A stretch of DNA of 64,000 nt from Streptomyces rapamycinicus NRRL 5491 (GTDB lineage: Bacteria > Actinomycetota > Actinomycetes > Streptomycetales > Streptomycetaceae), in contig NZ_CP085193.1 in the NCBI RefSeq assembly GCF_024298965.1, forward strand, positions 10,540,001 through 10,604,000, read 5' to 3'. Under the pieces are notes generated by a model. It searched no databases. It was not told where the DNA came from and was given only the letters and a program-made list of their open reading frames with translations. A program made the translations under genes and the position numbers. Below, piece by piece: positions 8,238 through 18,602 of this stretch. Position 1 is the first letter of the stretch, and each line of letters opens with the position of its first letter.

Positions 8238-8648
8238 TCAGACCTTGCGGTAGTCGTACGCCTCCGAGGCGGCCTGGAGCACCGCCTCCACATCCGCCCC
8301 GGTGGAGGCCGTGACGAGCGCCGCGACCGCGCCCTCCACGAGCGGCGCGTCCACCAGCCGGGTGCCGTCGGGCAGTTCGTCGCCCTCGGCCAGCAGCGCC
8401 TTGACGGACAGGACCGCGCTGCCCAGATCCACCAGGACCGCCACTCCGGCGCCCCGGTCGACCGCCTGGGCCGCCTCCGCTATCAGCTCCGGACTGGTGC
8501 CGAACCCGCCGTCCGCGGTGCCGCCCGCGGCGCGGACCGGTGCCGTGCCGCCTCCGGACAGCGCCTTCGCCAGTTCGGCGACGGAGTCGGCCACCGCCGC
8601 GCTGTGCGACACCAGGACTATGCCGACCTTCCCGCTCTCGTCGGTCAT
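8238..8648 (-). CDS. dhaM: Dihydroxyacetone kinase phosphotransfer subunit DhaM
   Basis: A 136-residue PTS EIIA-mannose-type domain that passes phosphate from HPr to ADP bound on DhaL. The phosphorylated His is in VSHSAAVAD at residue 15. GGFGTSPELI and VLVDLGSAVL complete the fold signature. Unlike the E. coli protein it has no attached HPr or EI domains, so it depends on the general PTS proteins. Its start overlaps the dhaL stop by four bases. Confidence 0.93.
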   Translation of the reverse strand: MTDESGKVGIVLVSHSAAVADSVAELAKALSGGGTAPVRAAGGTADGGFGTSPELIAEAAQAVDRGAGVAVLVDLGSAVLSVKALLAEGDELPDGTRLVDAPLVEGAVAALVTASTGADVEAVLQAASEAYDYRKV

Positions 8649-9280
8649 CGGCCCGCCTCCGCCAGTGCGCCGATGATCAGCGCCGACGAGGTGGCGCCCG
8701 GGTCCTGGTGGCCGACGCTCCGCTCACCCAGATAGCTGGCCCTGCCCTTGCGGGCCAGCATCGGCACGGTGGCCAGCGCCCCCTTCTCGGCGGCCTCGCC
8801 CGCGGCCGCGAACGAGCCGGTGCCCGCGCCCAGCGCCTCGACGGCGGGGAGCAACGCGTCCAGCATCGTCTTGTCGCCGGGCGCGGCGCCGCCGAGCTGC
8901 GCCACCGCGTCCACCCCGGCCCGCAGCGCGTCCGCCAGCTGCTGCGGGGTGATCTGCTCGGCGTCGCCGAGCGCCTTTCCGGCGCGCCGCAGCAGCGTCC
9001 CGTACAGCGGCCCGGAGGCCCCGCCGACCTTGGAGATCAGCTGGCGCCCGGCCAGGATGAGCGTGGCCCCGGGCGAGCCCGGGGGCTCCTTCTCCAGCGC
9101 CTCGGACACGGCGGCGAAGCCGCGCTGCATATTGGTGCCGTGGTCGGCGTCGCCGATCGCGGAGTCCAGGTCGGTGAGACGGGTCGCCTCACGGCTCACG
9201 GACGTGGCGGCGGCGGTGAGCCATCGGAGGAAGAAAGGGGTGTCGAGCACGTCGTCGACGGCGGGTTCACTGCTGGACAC
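8645..9280 (-). CDS. dhaL: Dihydroxyacetone kinase ADP-binding subunit DhaL
   Basis: A 211-residue helical barrel subunit that holds ADP/ATP and magnesium and phosphorylates dihydroxyacetone bound to DhaK. The nucleotide-metal motif is DSAIGDADHGTN near residue 40, and KVGGASGPLYGT and GDKTMLDALLPA follow, as in the family. The GTG start at 9280 has GGAGG upstream. It sits 59 bases after dhaK and overlaps dhaM, in the order dhaK-dhaL-dhaM. Confidence 0.93.
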   Translation of the reverse strand: MSSSEPAVDDVLDTPFFLRWLTAAATSVSREATRLTDLDSAIGDADHGTNMQRGFAAVSEALEKEPPGSPGATLILAGRQLISKVGGASGPLYGTLLRRAGKALGDAEQITPQQLADALRAGVDAVAQLGGAAPGDKTMLDALLPAVEALGAGTGSFAAAGEAAEKGALATVPMLARKGRASYLGERSVGHQDPGATSSALIIGALAEAGR

Positions 9281-9339
9281 AGACGCCTCCTCGGGGTGTA
9301 GCCAACGGCGACAGCGTACGTATCGGGGGCCGGCCGGCC

Positions 9340-10332
9340 TCAGGCGCCCCAGCGCAGCCCGGCGGTCCGCACGGGCGCGTCCCACAGCCGCAGGAGGTCC
9401 TCGTCGACCTGGCACAGCGTGATCGAGGCGCCCGCCATGTCGAGTGATGTGACGTAGTTGCCGACGAGCGTACGCGCCACCGCCACCCGGCGCTCGCCGA
9501 GCGCCCGGTGCACCTCGGCGGCGAAGCCGTACAGCTCCAGCTGCGGGGTCGCCCCCATGCCGTTGACGAGCAGCAGCACCGGGCTGTCCGGGCGCAGATC
9601 CTCGACCACCACCTCCACCGCGTAGTCGGCGATCTCGCGGGAGGTCATCATCGCCCGCCGCTCACGCCCCGGCTCGCCGTGGATGCCCACGCCCAACTCC
9701 AGCTCCCCGGCGGGGAGGTCGAAGGTGGGGCCGCCCTTGGCCGGGGTGGAGCAGGCGGTGAGCGCGACGCCGAAGCTCCGCGAGAGCTCGTTCACCCGCC
9801 GGGCGATCGACTCCACCCGCTCCAGCGGCGCGCCCTCGTCGGCCGCCGCGCCCGCGATCTTCTCCACGAACAGGGTGGCGCCGGTGCCGCGCCGGCCCGC
9901 CGTGTAGAGGCTGTCGGTGACCGCCGCGTCGTCGTTGACCAGGACCTTGGCGATCTGGATGCCCTCGTCCTCGGCGAGCTCGGCGGCCATGTCGAAGTTG
10001 AGCACGTCGCCCGTGTAGTTCTTGACGATGAACAGCACGCCCTTGCCGCTGTCCACGGCCGCCGCGGCGCGCACCATCTGGTCCGGCACCGGGGAGGTGA
10101 ACACCTCGCCGGGGCAGGCGGCGTCGAGCATGCCGGGGCCCACGAAACCGCCGTGCAGCGGTTCGTGCCCCGAGCCGCCGCCGGAGACCAGTCCCACCTT
10201 GCCCTCGATCGGCGCGTCCCGCCGGACGATCACCCGGTTGTCGACGTCGACGATCAGCTCGGGGTGGCAGGCGGCCAGTCCGCGCAGGGCGTCGGCGACC
10301 ACGGTCTCGGGGACGTTGATGAGCATTTTCAT
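9340..10332 (-). CDS. dhaK: Dihydroxyacetone kinase substrate-binding subunit DhaK
   Basis: A 330-residue subunit that binds dihydroxyacetone covalently. The hemiaminal-forming His is H218 in GIHGEPG, and the other active-site residues H56 (GGGSGHEP) and D109 (YTGDVLNF) stand at the same numbers as in the E. coli protein. The ATG at 10332 is preceded by GGAGGA about 11 bases upstream. It is the first gene of the dhaKLM operon and is divergent from the membrane protein gene at 10474. The product, dihydroxyacetone phosphate, enters glycolysis. Confidence 0.95.
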   Translation of the reverse strand: MKMLINVPETVVADALRGLAACHPELIVDVDNRVIVRRDAPIEGKVGLVSGGGSGHEPLHGGFVGPGMLDAACPGEVFTSPVPDQMVRAAAAVDSGKGVLFIVKNYTGDVLNFDMAAELAEDEGIQIAKVLVNDDAAVTDSLYTAGRRGTGATLFVEKIAGAAADEGAPLERVESIARRVNELSRSFGVALTACSTPAKGGPTFDLPAGELELGVGIHGEPGRERRAMMTSREIADYAVEVVVEDLRPDSPVLLLVNGMGATPQLELYGFAAEVHRALGERRVAVARTLVGNYVTSLDMAGASITLCQVDEDLLRLWDAPVRTAGLRWGA

Positions 10333-10473
10333 AGGTGTGTCCGTCCTCCGCCGGATGGGGGTGTGCACCGCTGCAACAGCGTACGGATCCGTCGCGTCCC
10401 TGGCACCCCTTGGACACTGAGCCGAACGGCCTAATAGGACGAAAAAGGTACATAGTCATCATATGGTGCGCGC

Positions 10474-12582
10474 ATGGAGAATACTGCCGCACCGGCGGCC
10501 GCCGTCCTGCCCCCGCGCCCCCAGCACCGCCCGCCGCAGCGGTATCGTCGTCCGGCCCCCTGGCTCGGCCTGGTCGCCATCGGATACGCCGTGGTCCAGC
10601 TCGCCATGGTGATCCCGCACACCGGGCACGCGCTGGGCTGGGACGAGTCCGTGTATGTCTCCCAGGTCGATCCGCGCACCCCGCCCGCGTACTTCAGCGC
10701 ACCCCGCTCGCGCGGCGTCAGTCTCCTGGTCGCGCCCCTCGTATCCGCCACCGACTCCATTCCGGCGCTGCGGATCCTGCTGATGCTGCTGTCCGCGGGC
10801 GCGCTCTACGGCGCCTTCCGGGTCTGGGCCCGGCTGCTGCCCGCACCCCAGGTGGCCCTGGCCGCGCTGCTGTTCTCCGGGCTGTGGATCACCCAGATCA
10901 GCGGGCCGGCGGTGATGCCCAACCTCTGGGTGGCGATCGGCGCCGTGGCCGCCGTCGGCTGGTTCCTCCGGGTGCCCGACGAACCGAACGCCCGCTGGTG
11001 GCTGGCCGCCGTCCTCGCGGGCGTCACCCTGGTCCGCACCCCCGACGGGGGATGGCTCACCCTGCCGCTGCTGATCGGCGCGATCGGGGTGCGCACCTGG
11101 CGCCCCGCCCTGCTTCCGCTGATCGGCGGACCGCTGCTCGGCGCCGCCCAGTGGATCGGCGAGGCGTACGACCGCTTCGGCGGCATCGGGGAGCGGCTGA
11201 ACGTCTCCAGCGACGTCGAGGGCGGCATGGGCCTGCACTTCAGCGTCGGCGCCGCGCTGCGCAGCCTCAACGGGCCCCAGCTGTGCCGCCCCTGCGAGGT
11301 GCCGCTGCGCCACCCGGAGCTGACCGTGTGGTGGCTGGCGCTGCCCGTGCTGACCCTTCTCGCCGTGCACACCGCCCTGCGCGACCGCCAGGAGCTGCGC
11401 CGGGTGCGGGTGGGGCTCGGCCGCCCGGCCGTCCGGCCCCCGGGCGTACCGCTGACCGTGCTGCCCATCGCCTGCGCGGCCACCCTCGCCCTGCCCTATC
11501 TGCTGCTCATCGGCTACTCCGCACCGCGCTTCCTGATGCCCTCCTACGCGCTGCTGGCGCTGCCGATCGCCGGGCTGGTGTTCCGCGCCGTACGGGCCGC
11601 GCGGTCGCCGCAGCACCTGGCGGTCGCCCTCGGGGTGATCATCACGCTCCATCTGGCGAGCCAGTTCGTCATCCTCAACCACACCGCCAAGCAGTCCGAC
11701 GCCACCACCGGCCGCTATCGCACCGCCGCGAAGGGGCTCCAGCGGCTGGGGCTGCGCCCGCCCTGCCTGGTGACCGGTGACCGCGCCCTGCCCGTCGCGT
11801 ACCACGCGGGCTGCTCCTCCGCCCAGACCAGCGGGAACAACCGGTCCACCACCCTGCCCTCGCTGCTGCGCCGCGCCGCCCGGGAGCCGACCGCGCTGCT
11901 GCTGCGGCGCGGCCGGGCCCGGCCCCCGGCCTACGCCCGCACCTGGGTCGCCTATCCGCTGCCGGGCACCGAGTGGAACGCGTATCTGCCCCCGGACCAG
12001 GCGCGGGAGTGGGAAGTCCGGAAATCCCGACAGGAGACGTCCGGAAACGGTCCGAGCATGGGCGCCATGACGATGACCTACCCGACCACCAGCTGGGCCG
12101 GATTCGCGGCGGCCGAGCCCGCCTTCGCCGAGTACGCCCAGGACCGCTTCCGGCGCTACCGCCACCATGTGCTGGCCACCCTGCGCCAGGACGGCTCCCC
12201 GCGGGTCACCCCGCTCGAAGTGAACTTCCTCTCCGGCGAGTTGTGGCTCGGCATGATGCCGGAGTCGCGCAAGGCGCTGGACCTGCGCCGCGACCCCCGG
12301 TTCTCGGTGCAGGCCAACCCCGGCCCGGGCGAGGACCTGACCGAGGGCGACATCCGGGTGAGCGGCCGGGCGGTCGAGGTGACCGACCCCGGGACGATCG
12401 CCCGCTTCGCCGAGGAGATCCGGCCGCCCGAGCCCTTCCACCTCTTCCGCGCCGAGGTGACCGAGGTGGTGCACACCACCCTGGAGAACGGGCGGCTGGT
12501 ACTGCGCACCTGGCGTCCGGGCCAGCCGGTTCGGGTCGTACGGCCGGGCGGCGACGACACCCCGTCCCGGACGGCGGGCTGA
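10474..12582 (+). CDS. Membrane GT-C-like protein fused in frame to a pyridoxamine-phosphate-oxidase-like domain
   Basis: A single open frame of 702 codons with two unrelated parts. Residues 1 to about 525 form a polytopic membrane protein with many hydrophobic segments and the motif GWDESVYVSQVDP near residue 55, typical of GT-C/dolichol-phosphate-mannosyltransferase-like proteins. Residues from about 530 (MGAMTMTYPTTSWAGF) form a complete split-barrel flavin-binding domain (RYRHHVLATLRQDGSPRVTPLEV) of about 170 residues that is normally a separate cytosolic protein. The junction (12010-12066) has weak codon bias and possible internal starts at 12058, 12067 and 12073. The second domain is therefore likely translated on its own, and the fusion may be a lost stop. 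Confidence 0.75.
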   Translation: MENTAAPAAAVLPPRPQHRPPQRYRRPAPWLGLVAIGYAVVQLAMVIPHTGHALGWDESVYVSQVDPRTPPAYFSAPRSRGVSLLVAPLVSATDSIPALRILLMLLSAGALYGAFRVWARLLPAPQVALAALLFSGLWITQISGPAVMPNLWVAIGAVAAVGWFLRVPDEPNARWWLAAVLAGVTLVRTPDGGWLTLPLLIGAIGVRTWRPALLPLIGGPLLGAAQWIGEAYDRFGGIGERLNVSSDVEGGMGLHFSVGAALRSLNGPQLCRPCEVPLRHPELTVWWLALPVLTLLAVHTALRDRQELRRVRVGLGRPAVRPPGVPLTVLPIACAATLALPYLLLIGYSAPRFLMPSYALLALPIAGLVFRAVRAARSPQHLAVALGVIITLHLASQFVILNHTAKQSDATTGRYRTAAKGLQRLGLRPPCLVTGDRALPVAYHAGCSSAQTSGNNRSTTLPSLLRRAAREPTALLLRRGRARPPAYARTWVAYPLPGTEWNAYLPPDQAREWEVRKSRQETSGNGPSMGAMTMTYPTTSWAGFAAAEPAFAEYAQDRFRRYRHHVLATLRQDGSPRVTPLEVNFLSGELWLGMMPESRKALDLRRDPRFSVQANPGPGEDLTEGDIRVSGRAVEVTDPGTIARFAEEIRPPEPFHLFRAEVTEVVHTTLENGRLVLRTWRPGQPVRVVRPGGDDTPSRTAG
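12058..12582 (+). other. Possible independent FMN-binding split-barrel gene
   Basis: If the upstream membrane gene normally ends before this point, the flavin-domain protein would start at one of the ATGs 12058, 12067 or 12073 and be about 170-175 residues long. Upstream GGAA (12042-12045) is a weak ribosome site. The family uses FMN or F420 in small oxidoreductases. This entry marks the alternative to the fused reading. Confidence 0.45.
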
Positions 12583-12587
12583 GACCC

Positions 12588-12637
12588 GGGCCGTGGACCG
12601 GGTCGACCCGCCCGGTCCACGGCCCTTCCGTATTTTT
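12588..12637 (+). terminator. Rho-independent terminator
   Basis: The arms GGGCCGTGGACCGGG (12588-12602) and CCCGGTCCACGGCCC (12611-12625) form a perfect 15-bp stem with an 8-base loop. It is followed by TTCCGTATTTTT, one of the few T-tailed terminators in the window. Confidence 0.88.
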
Positions 12638-12650
12638 GGAACACGTTCTA
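12637..12650. promoter_or_regulatory. KstR-like operator upstream of acyl-CoA dehydrogenase
   Basis: TGGAACACGTTCTA fits the mycobacterial KstR consensus TnnAACnnGTTnnA at every fixed base and lies 69 bases before the acyl-CoA dehydrogenase start. A second match stands at 28790-28803 in front of the echA19-like gene. No KstR gene is in the window, so the regulator is inferred. Confidence 0.6.
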
Positions 12651-12718
12651 CCGTGCCCCTCGATCCCAGGACGCTCCCAGCCCGCCGTCATGGCGCACGC
12701 GAGACTCCAGGAGGGGCC

Positions 12719-13909
12719 GTGGACCTCGAATACACCCCTGATCAGCGGCGGTTGCGCGATGAGCTGCGCGCGTACTTCGCCGAACTGGTCCCCGATGACG
12801 CCTACGCCCGCTACGCCGACTCCACCGGGCAGAAGCGGTTCTACCGCGAGACCATCCGCCGGCTCGGCACCGACGGCTGGCTGGGGGTGGGCTGGCCCGA
12901 GGAGTACGGCGGGCGCGGGCTCGGCCCGGTCGAGCAGTTCATCTTCTTCGACGAGGCGGCCCAGGCCGGGGTGCCGCTGCCGCTGATGGCGCTCAACACC
13001 GTCGGGCCCACCATCATGCGGTTCGGCACCGAGGAGCAGAAGGCGTACTTCCTGCCCAAGGTGCTCTCCGGCGAGATCGACTTCGCGATCGGCTACAGCG
13101 AGCCCGACGCCGGTACGGACCTCGCCTCCCTCAAGACCCGCGCGGTGCGCGACGGCGACACCACCTCCGGCCACTACACAGTCAACGGCCAGAAGACCTG
13201 GACCACCAACGGCGACACCGCCGACTGGGTCTGGCTCGCGGTCCGCACCGACCCCGACGCCAAACCCCACAAGGGCATCAGCATCCTGCTGGTCCCGACC
13301 GACGACCCCGGCTACTCCGCCACCCTCATCAAAACCCTCGCCTCCCACGACACCACCGCCAGCTACTACGAGGACATCCGCGTCCCGGCCACCCGCCGCG
13401 TCGGCGCCGAGAACGAGGGCTGGCGCATGATCACCACCCAGCTCAACTACGAGCGGGTCACCCTCGCCGCCCACGGCACCATGGCCATCCGCGCCCTGCG
13501 CGGCGTCCGCCAGTGGGCCGCCGACACCAAGCTGCCCGACGGCCGCCGGGTGATCGACCTGGGCTGGGTGCGCGGCCGGCTGGCCCGCACCCACGCCCGG
13601 CTCGACGCCATGAAGCTGCTCAACTGGCAGATGGTGGAGGCCCTCGAGCGGGAGGCCCTCACCCCGCAGGACGCCTCCGCCGTCAAGGTCTACGGCTCCG
13701 AGGCACGCCGTGACGCCTACGCCTGGCTGATGGAGATCGTCGGCGCCGCCGGTCCGCTCAAGGAGGGCTCGGCGGGCGAGGTCCTCCACGGCGAGCTGGA
13801 GCGCGGCTACCGCAGCAGCGTCGTCTTCACCTTCGGCGGCGGCAACAACGAGGTCCAGCGGGAGATCATCTCCTGGATCGGGCTGGGGATGCCACGGGTG
13901 CGCCGCTGA
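12719..13909 (+). CDS. Acyl-CoA dehydrogenase (FadE type)
   Basis: A 396-residue flavoenzyme that introduces the alpha-beta double bond into an acyl-CoA and passes electrons to ETF. Family segments are GWPEEYGGRGLG near residue 60, the FAD-binding GYSEPDAGTDLASLKT near 125, GQKTWTTNGDTADW near 160 and the C-terminal GGGNNEVQREIISWIGLGMPR. The GTG at 12719 has AGGAGG 8 bases upstream and begins VDLEYTPDQRRLRDELR, the normal N-terminus. The KstR-like box suggests that it belongs to a sterol or branched side-chain regulon with the genes at 27-33 kb. Confidence 0.92.
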   Translation: MDLEYTPDQRRLRDELRAYFAELVPDDAYARYADSTGQKRFYRETIRRLGTDGWLGVGWPEEYGGRGLGPVEQFIFFDEAAQAGVPLPLMALNTVGPTIMRFGTEEQKAYFLPKVLSGEIDFAIGYSEPDAGTDLASLKTRAVRDGDTTSGHYTVNGQKTWTTNGDTADWVWLAVRTDPDAKPHKGISILLVPTDDPGYSATLIKTLASHDTTASYYEDIRVPATRRVGAENEGWRMITTQLNYERVTLAAHGTMAIRALRGVRQWAADTKLPDGRRVIDLGWVRGRLARTHARLDAMKLLNWQMVEALEREALTPQDASAVKVYGSEARRDAYAWLMEIVGAAGPLKEGSAGEVLHGELERGYRSSVVFTFGGGNNEVQREIISWIGLGMPRVRR

Positions 13910-13925
13910 GCCGCCGCCCGGCGGC
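13910..13925. terminator. Short hairpin between convergent fadE and uvrA-like genes
   Basis: The arms GCCGCC (13910-13915) and GGCGGC (13920-13925) with a GCCC loop sit between the convergent genes. The stem is short and has no T tract. Confidence 0.4.
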
Positions 13926-13984
13926 GCTTCCCGCGAGGGGTCCGGTGCCGGGCCCGGTGCCGGTGCCGGTGGAGACCGCCCCGG

Positions 13985-16378
<2,394 letters not shown>

Positions 16379-16486
16379 GGTGTCTCCATCTGTTCGGGCG
16401 GGGGCCGTCGCGCGGCCCCCGCCGGTGTCGCCCGAATCGACCCGACCGGCTTCGAACAATACGTCCGATTCGCAGGTCATGGCTTG

Positions 16487-16534
16487 ACGCTAGCCACGCC
16501 CCCGTGACCGGGGCTTCTTCATTCCTGATCGGTT
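16487..16534 (-). promoter_or_regulatory. Promoter and AraC-site candidate for the uvrA-like gene
   Basis: Read on the minus strand, AACCGATCAGGAATGAAG (within 16514-16534) is followed after 21 bases by a -10-like TAGCGT (16487-16492) and, 6 bases later, an ATG. The same layout with the same sequences stands before the VOC gene (17004-17060). The shared block probably binds the AraC protein encoded between them. Confidence 0.6.
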
Positions 16535-16618
16535 GCCGTCCCGACCCGGTACCCTCGACCGGTCCGGGCGCCCGTCGCTCCCGGGCCGCACCGGCGCCCG
16601 CTGTGGGAAACTGAGCCG

Positions 16619-17047
16619 GTGAAACGGCAGGATCTCGATGACCTCGTCCGGCTGCGGCGGGCCCGCGACCGGATGGACCGCGACTACGCCGAGCCGCTCG
16701 ACGTCCCGGCGCTGGCGCGGGGCGCCCTGATGTCGCCGGGCCACTTCTCCCGCAGCTTCCGCGCCGCCTTCGGCGAGACCCCGTACAGCTATCTGATGAC
16801 CCGCCGCATCGAGCGGGCCAAGGCGCTGCTGCGGCGCGGCGACCTCACGGTGACCGAGGTCTGCGTCGCGGTCGGCTGTACCTCACTGGGGTCGTTCAGC
16901 TCGCGCTTCACACAGCTGGTCGGCGAGAGCCCGAGCGGCTACCGGGCCCGCGGCCATGACCACGGCGCCGCCATCCCGGCGTGCATGGCCAAGATCCACA
17001 CGCGACCGGTCAGGAATGGAGAAGCGGGCTCCGCCCCCCGGCCGTAG
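16619..17047 (+). CDS. AraC family DNA-binding protein
   Basis: A 142-residue protein consisting almost only of the AraC double helix-turn-helix domain (DVPALARGALMSPGHFSRSFRAAFGETPYSYL, then TEVCVAVGCTSLGSFSSRF near residue 85). There is no effector domain. The start is the GTG at 16619. It lies between the divergent UvrA-like gene and the VOC gene, and its last 45 bases overlap the promoter element of the VOC gene. It is the likely regulator of both neighbours. Confidence 0.85.
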   Translation: MKRQDLDDLVRLRRARDRMDRDYAEPLDVPALARGALMSPGHFSRSFRAAFGETPYSYLMTRRIERAKALLRRGDLTVTEVCVAVGCTSLGSFSSRFTQLVGESPSGYRARGHDHGAAIPACMAKIHTRPVRNGEAGSAPRP

Positions 17048-17050
17048 CGT
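17004..17050 (+). promoter_or_regulatory. Promoter and AraC-site candidate for the VOC gene
   Basis: GACCGGTCAGGAATGGAG (starting at 17004) differs at few positions from the block before the uvrA-like gene. It is followed after 20 bases by TAGCGT (17045-17050) and an ATG 7 bases later. A transcript from this -10 would start at or next to the ATG, so the mRNA is probably leaderless. Confidence 0.6.
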
Positions 17051-17057
17051 GAGCGGC

Positions 17058-17474
17058 ATGGACATCACCCTTTCCACATGCTTCATCGCCGTCGACGACC
17101 ACGACAAGGCGATCGCCTTCTACCGCGATGTGCTCGGCCTCGAGGTGCGCAATGACGTCGGATTCGAGGGGATGCGCTGGGTGACCGTCGGGTCGCCCTC
17201 GCAGCCGGACGTGAGCATCGTCCTGGAGCCGCCGCTCGCCGACCCGAACGCCTCACCGGCCGACAGACAGACCATGGCGGAGCTGCTGGCCAAGGGCCTG
17301 CTGCGCGGCGTCCTCTTCGCGACGGACGACTGCGACGCCACCTTCGAGCGCATCAGCGGCGCGGGCGGCGAGGTGCTGCAGGAGCCCATGGACCAGCCCT
17401 ACGGCGTCCGCGACTGCGCCTTCCGCGACCCCGCCGGCAATCTGCTGCGCTTCACCCAGCCGCTCAAGAAGTGA
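17058..17474 (+). CDS. VOC (glyoxalase/bleomycin-resistance-like) family protein
   Basis: A 138-residue protein with paired beta-alpha-beta-beta-beta modules. The N-terminal segment STCFIAVDDHDKAIAFYRDVLGLEV and the C-terminal PYGVRDCAFRDPAGNLLRF are the standard VOC signatures, with the metal-type Glu/His positions only partly recognisable. The ATG at 17058 follows the -10-like TAGCGT directly. Association with AraC and UvrA-like proteins suggests a role in tolerance to a toxic electrophile or DNA-active compound; this is inference. Confidence 0.85.
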   Translation: MDITLSTCFIAVDDHDKAIAFYRDVLGLEVRNDVGFEGMRWVTVGSPSQPDVSIVLEPPLADPNASPADRQTMAELLAKGLLRGVLFATDDCDATFERISGAGGEVLQEPMDQPYGVRDCAFRDPAGNLLRFTQPLKK

Positions 17475-17485
17475 GCCCCGGGCGG

Positions 17486-17583
17486 CCCCGCCCCGCAGGG
17501 GCGCGGGGCTGTATCGATATGCGGCTCCGCCGCGGGGCGCGACCAGCCACGACGGCGCCGCAGACGATCGACGGCAGGTCAGG
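17486..17583 (+). repeat. Dispersed intergenic repeat, copy 1
   Basis: A roughly 100-bp element with a CCCCGC...GCGGGG hairpin, then TATCGATATGCGGCTCCGCC, GCGCGACCAGCCACGACGGC and CAGACGATCGACGGCAGGTC. Copies occur at 26910-27045 (same strand) and 58017-58180 (opposite strand). All three lie directly at the 3' ends of genes. Confidence 0.8.
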
Positions 17584-17629
17584 GCACGTCCAGCGGAGCG
17601 CCTAGGCTGGCCGTCGGGAGGTGGTGGCC

Positions 17630-18580
17630 ATGGCGGCGGCCATACGGCGGGGCGGACCGGACGGCGACCCGGGGCTCTACGGTCCACGGTCGGTCACCTG
17701 GCAGATGCACGGCGACCCGGTGATGTGGATCGCGGGCGTGCGTGCCCTGTACCTCCAGGCCCTGCATCCGCTCGCGGTGCGCGGCGTCACCCAGAACTCC
17801 GACTTCCGCAAGGACGCCTGGGGACGGCTGCTGCGCACCGCGCGGTTCGTCGCCACCGTCACCTACGGCACCACCGAGGCGGCCGAGCGGGCGGGCGCCA
17901 AGGTCCGCGGCATTCACCGCAGGCTCTCCCTGACCGACCCGGCCACCGGGGTCCGGTACGGGGTCGACGAGCCCGAGCTGCTGCTGTGGGTGCACTGCGC
18001 CGAGCTCGACTCCTACCTCCATGTGATGCGGCGCTCCGGCTATCCGCTCACCGACTCCCAGGCGGACGCCTACGTCGCCGAGAACGTGGTGTCCGCCCGG
18101 CTGGTCGGCCTCGACCCCGCCGCCGTACCGGGCGATACGGCGGCGCTCGCCGCCTACTTCGCGAAGGTGCGCCCCGAACTCGCCGCCACCCCCGACGCCC
18201 GCGAGGTGGACGCCTTTCTGCGGCGGCCCCCGGTCCATGCCCTGCTCGTCCCGGCGCGCGAGGTGATCTGGGGGCGCTTCGCCTCGCTCGCCTACGGGAC
18301 GCTGCCCCCGTACGCCCACGCACTGTACGGGCGCCCGGCGCCCCCGCCGCGGGTGGTCACCCGCAGGCTGCGGGCGATGGGCGGGGCGCTGCGCTGCATC
18401 CCGCCCAGGGCCCGCTGGCAGCTGCCGCCGAAGCACATCATGCGGGCGGTCGAACGGCTCGGCCCGGGCAGCCGCCCCTCGCCCTACAAACTGCGCAGAA
18501 ACGCGGCCATACTGGACAGCGGGGATGCGACGGGTGCACGGCCGTTCGCGGCCGGTCTCCACGGGGGCGGCGGGAGCTGA
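17630..18580 (+). CDS. Oxygenase MpaB family protein (DUF2236)
   Basis: A 316-residue protein of the MpaB/latex-clearing-like family, thought to use a heme b for oxidative chemistry. Signature segments are YGPRSVTWQMHGDPVMWIAGVRALYLQALHP (residues 18-48), with the heme-ligand-type His in LQALHPLAVRGV, and the later LWVHCAELDSYLHV. The ATG at 17630 has GGGAGG about 8 bases upstream. The kinase gene begins 22 bases downstream, so the two are probably co-transcribed. The substrate is unknown. Confidence 0.85.
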   Translation: MAAAIRRGGPDGDPGLYGPRSVTWQMHGDPVMWIAGVRALYLQALHPLAVRGVTQNSDFRKDAWGRLLRTARFVATVTYGTTEAAERAGAKVRGIHRRLSLTDPATGVRYGVDEPELLLWVHCAELDSYLHVMRRSGYPLTDSQADAYVAENVVSARLVGLDPAAVPGDTAALAAYFAKVRPELAATPDAREVDAFLRRPPVHALLVPAREVIWGRFASLAYGTLPPYAHALYGRPAPPPRVVTRRLRAMGGALRCIPPRARWQLPPKHIMRAVERLGPGSRPSPYKLRRNAAILDSGDATGARPFAAGLHGGGGS

Positions 18581-18602
18581 CTTCCGCCAAGGCAGGGGGA
18601 GC

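Noticed and set aside
7630..8314. Several overlapping open frames of 60-130 codons in the cotB1-dhaM gap on both strands.
   Set aside because: None has a plausible ribosome site, coding third-position bias or family motifs; two cross a terminator hairpin.
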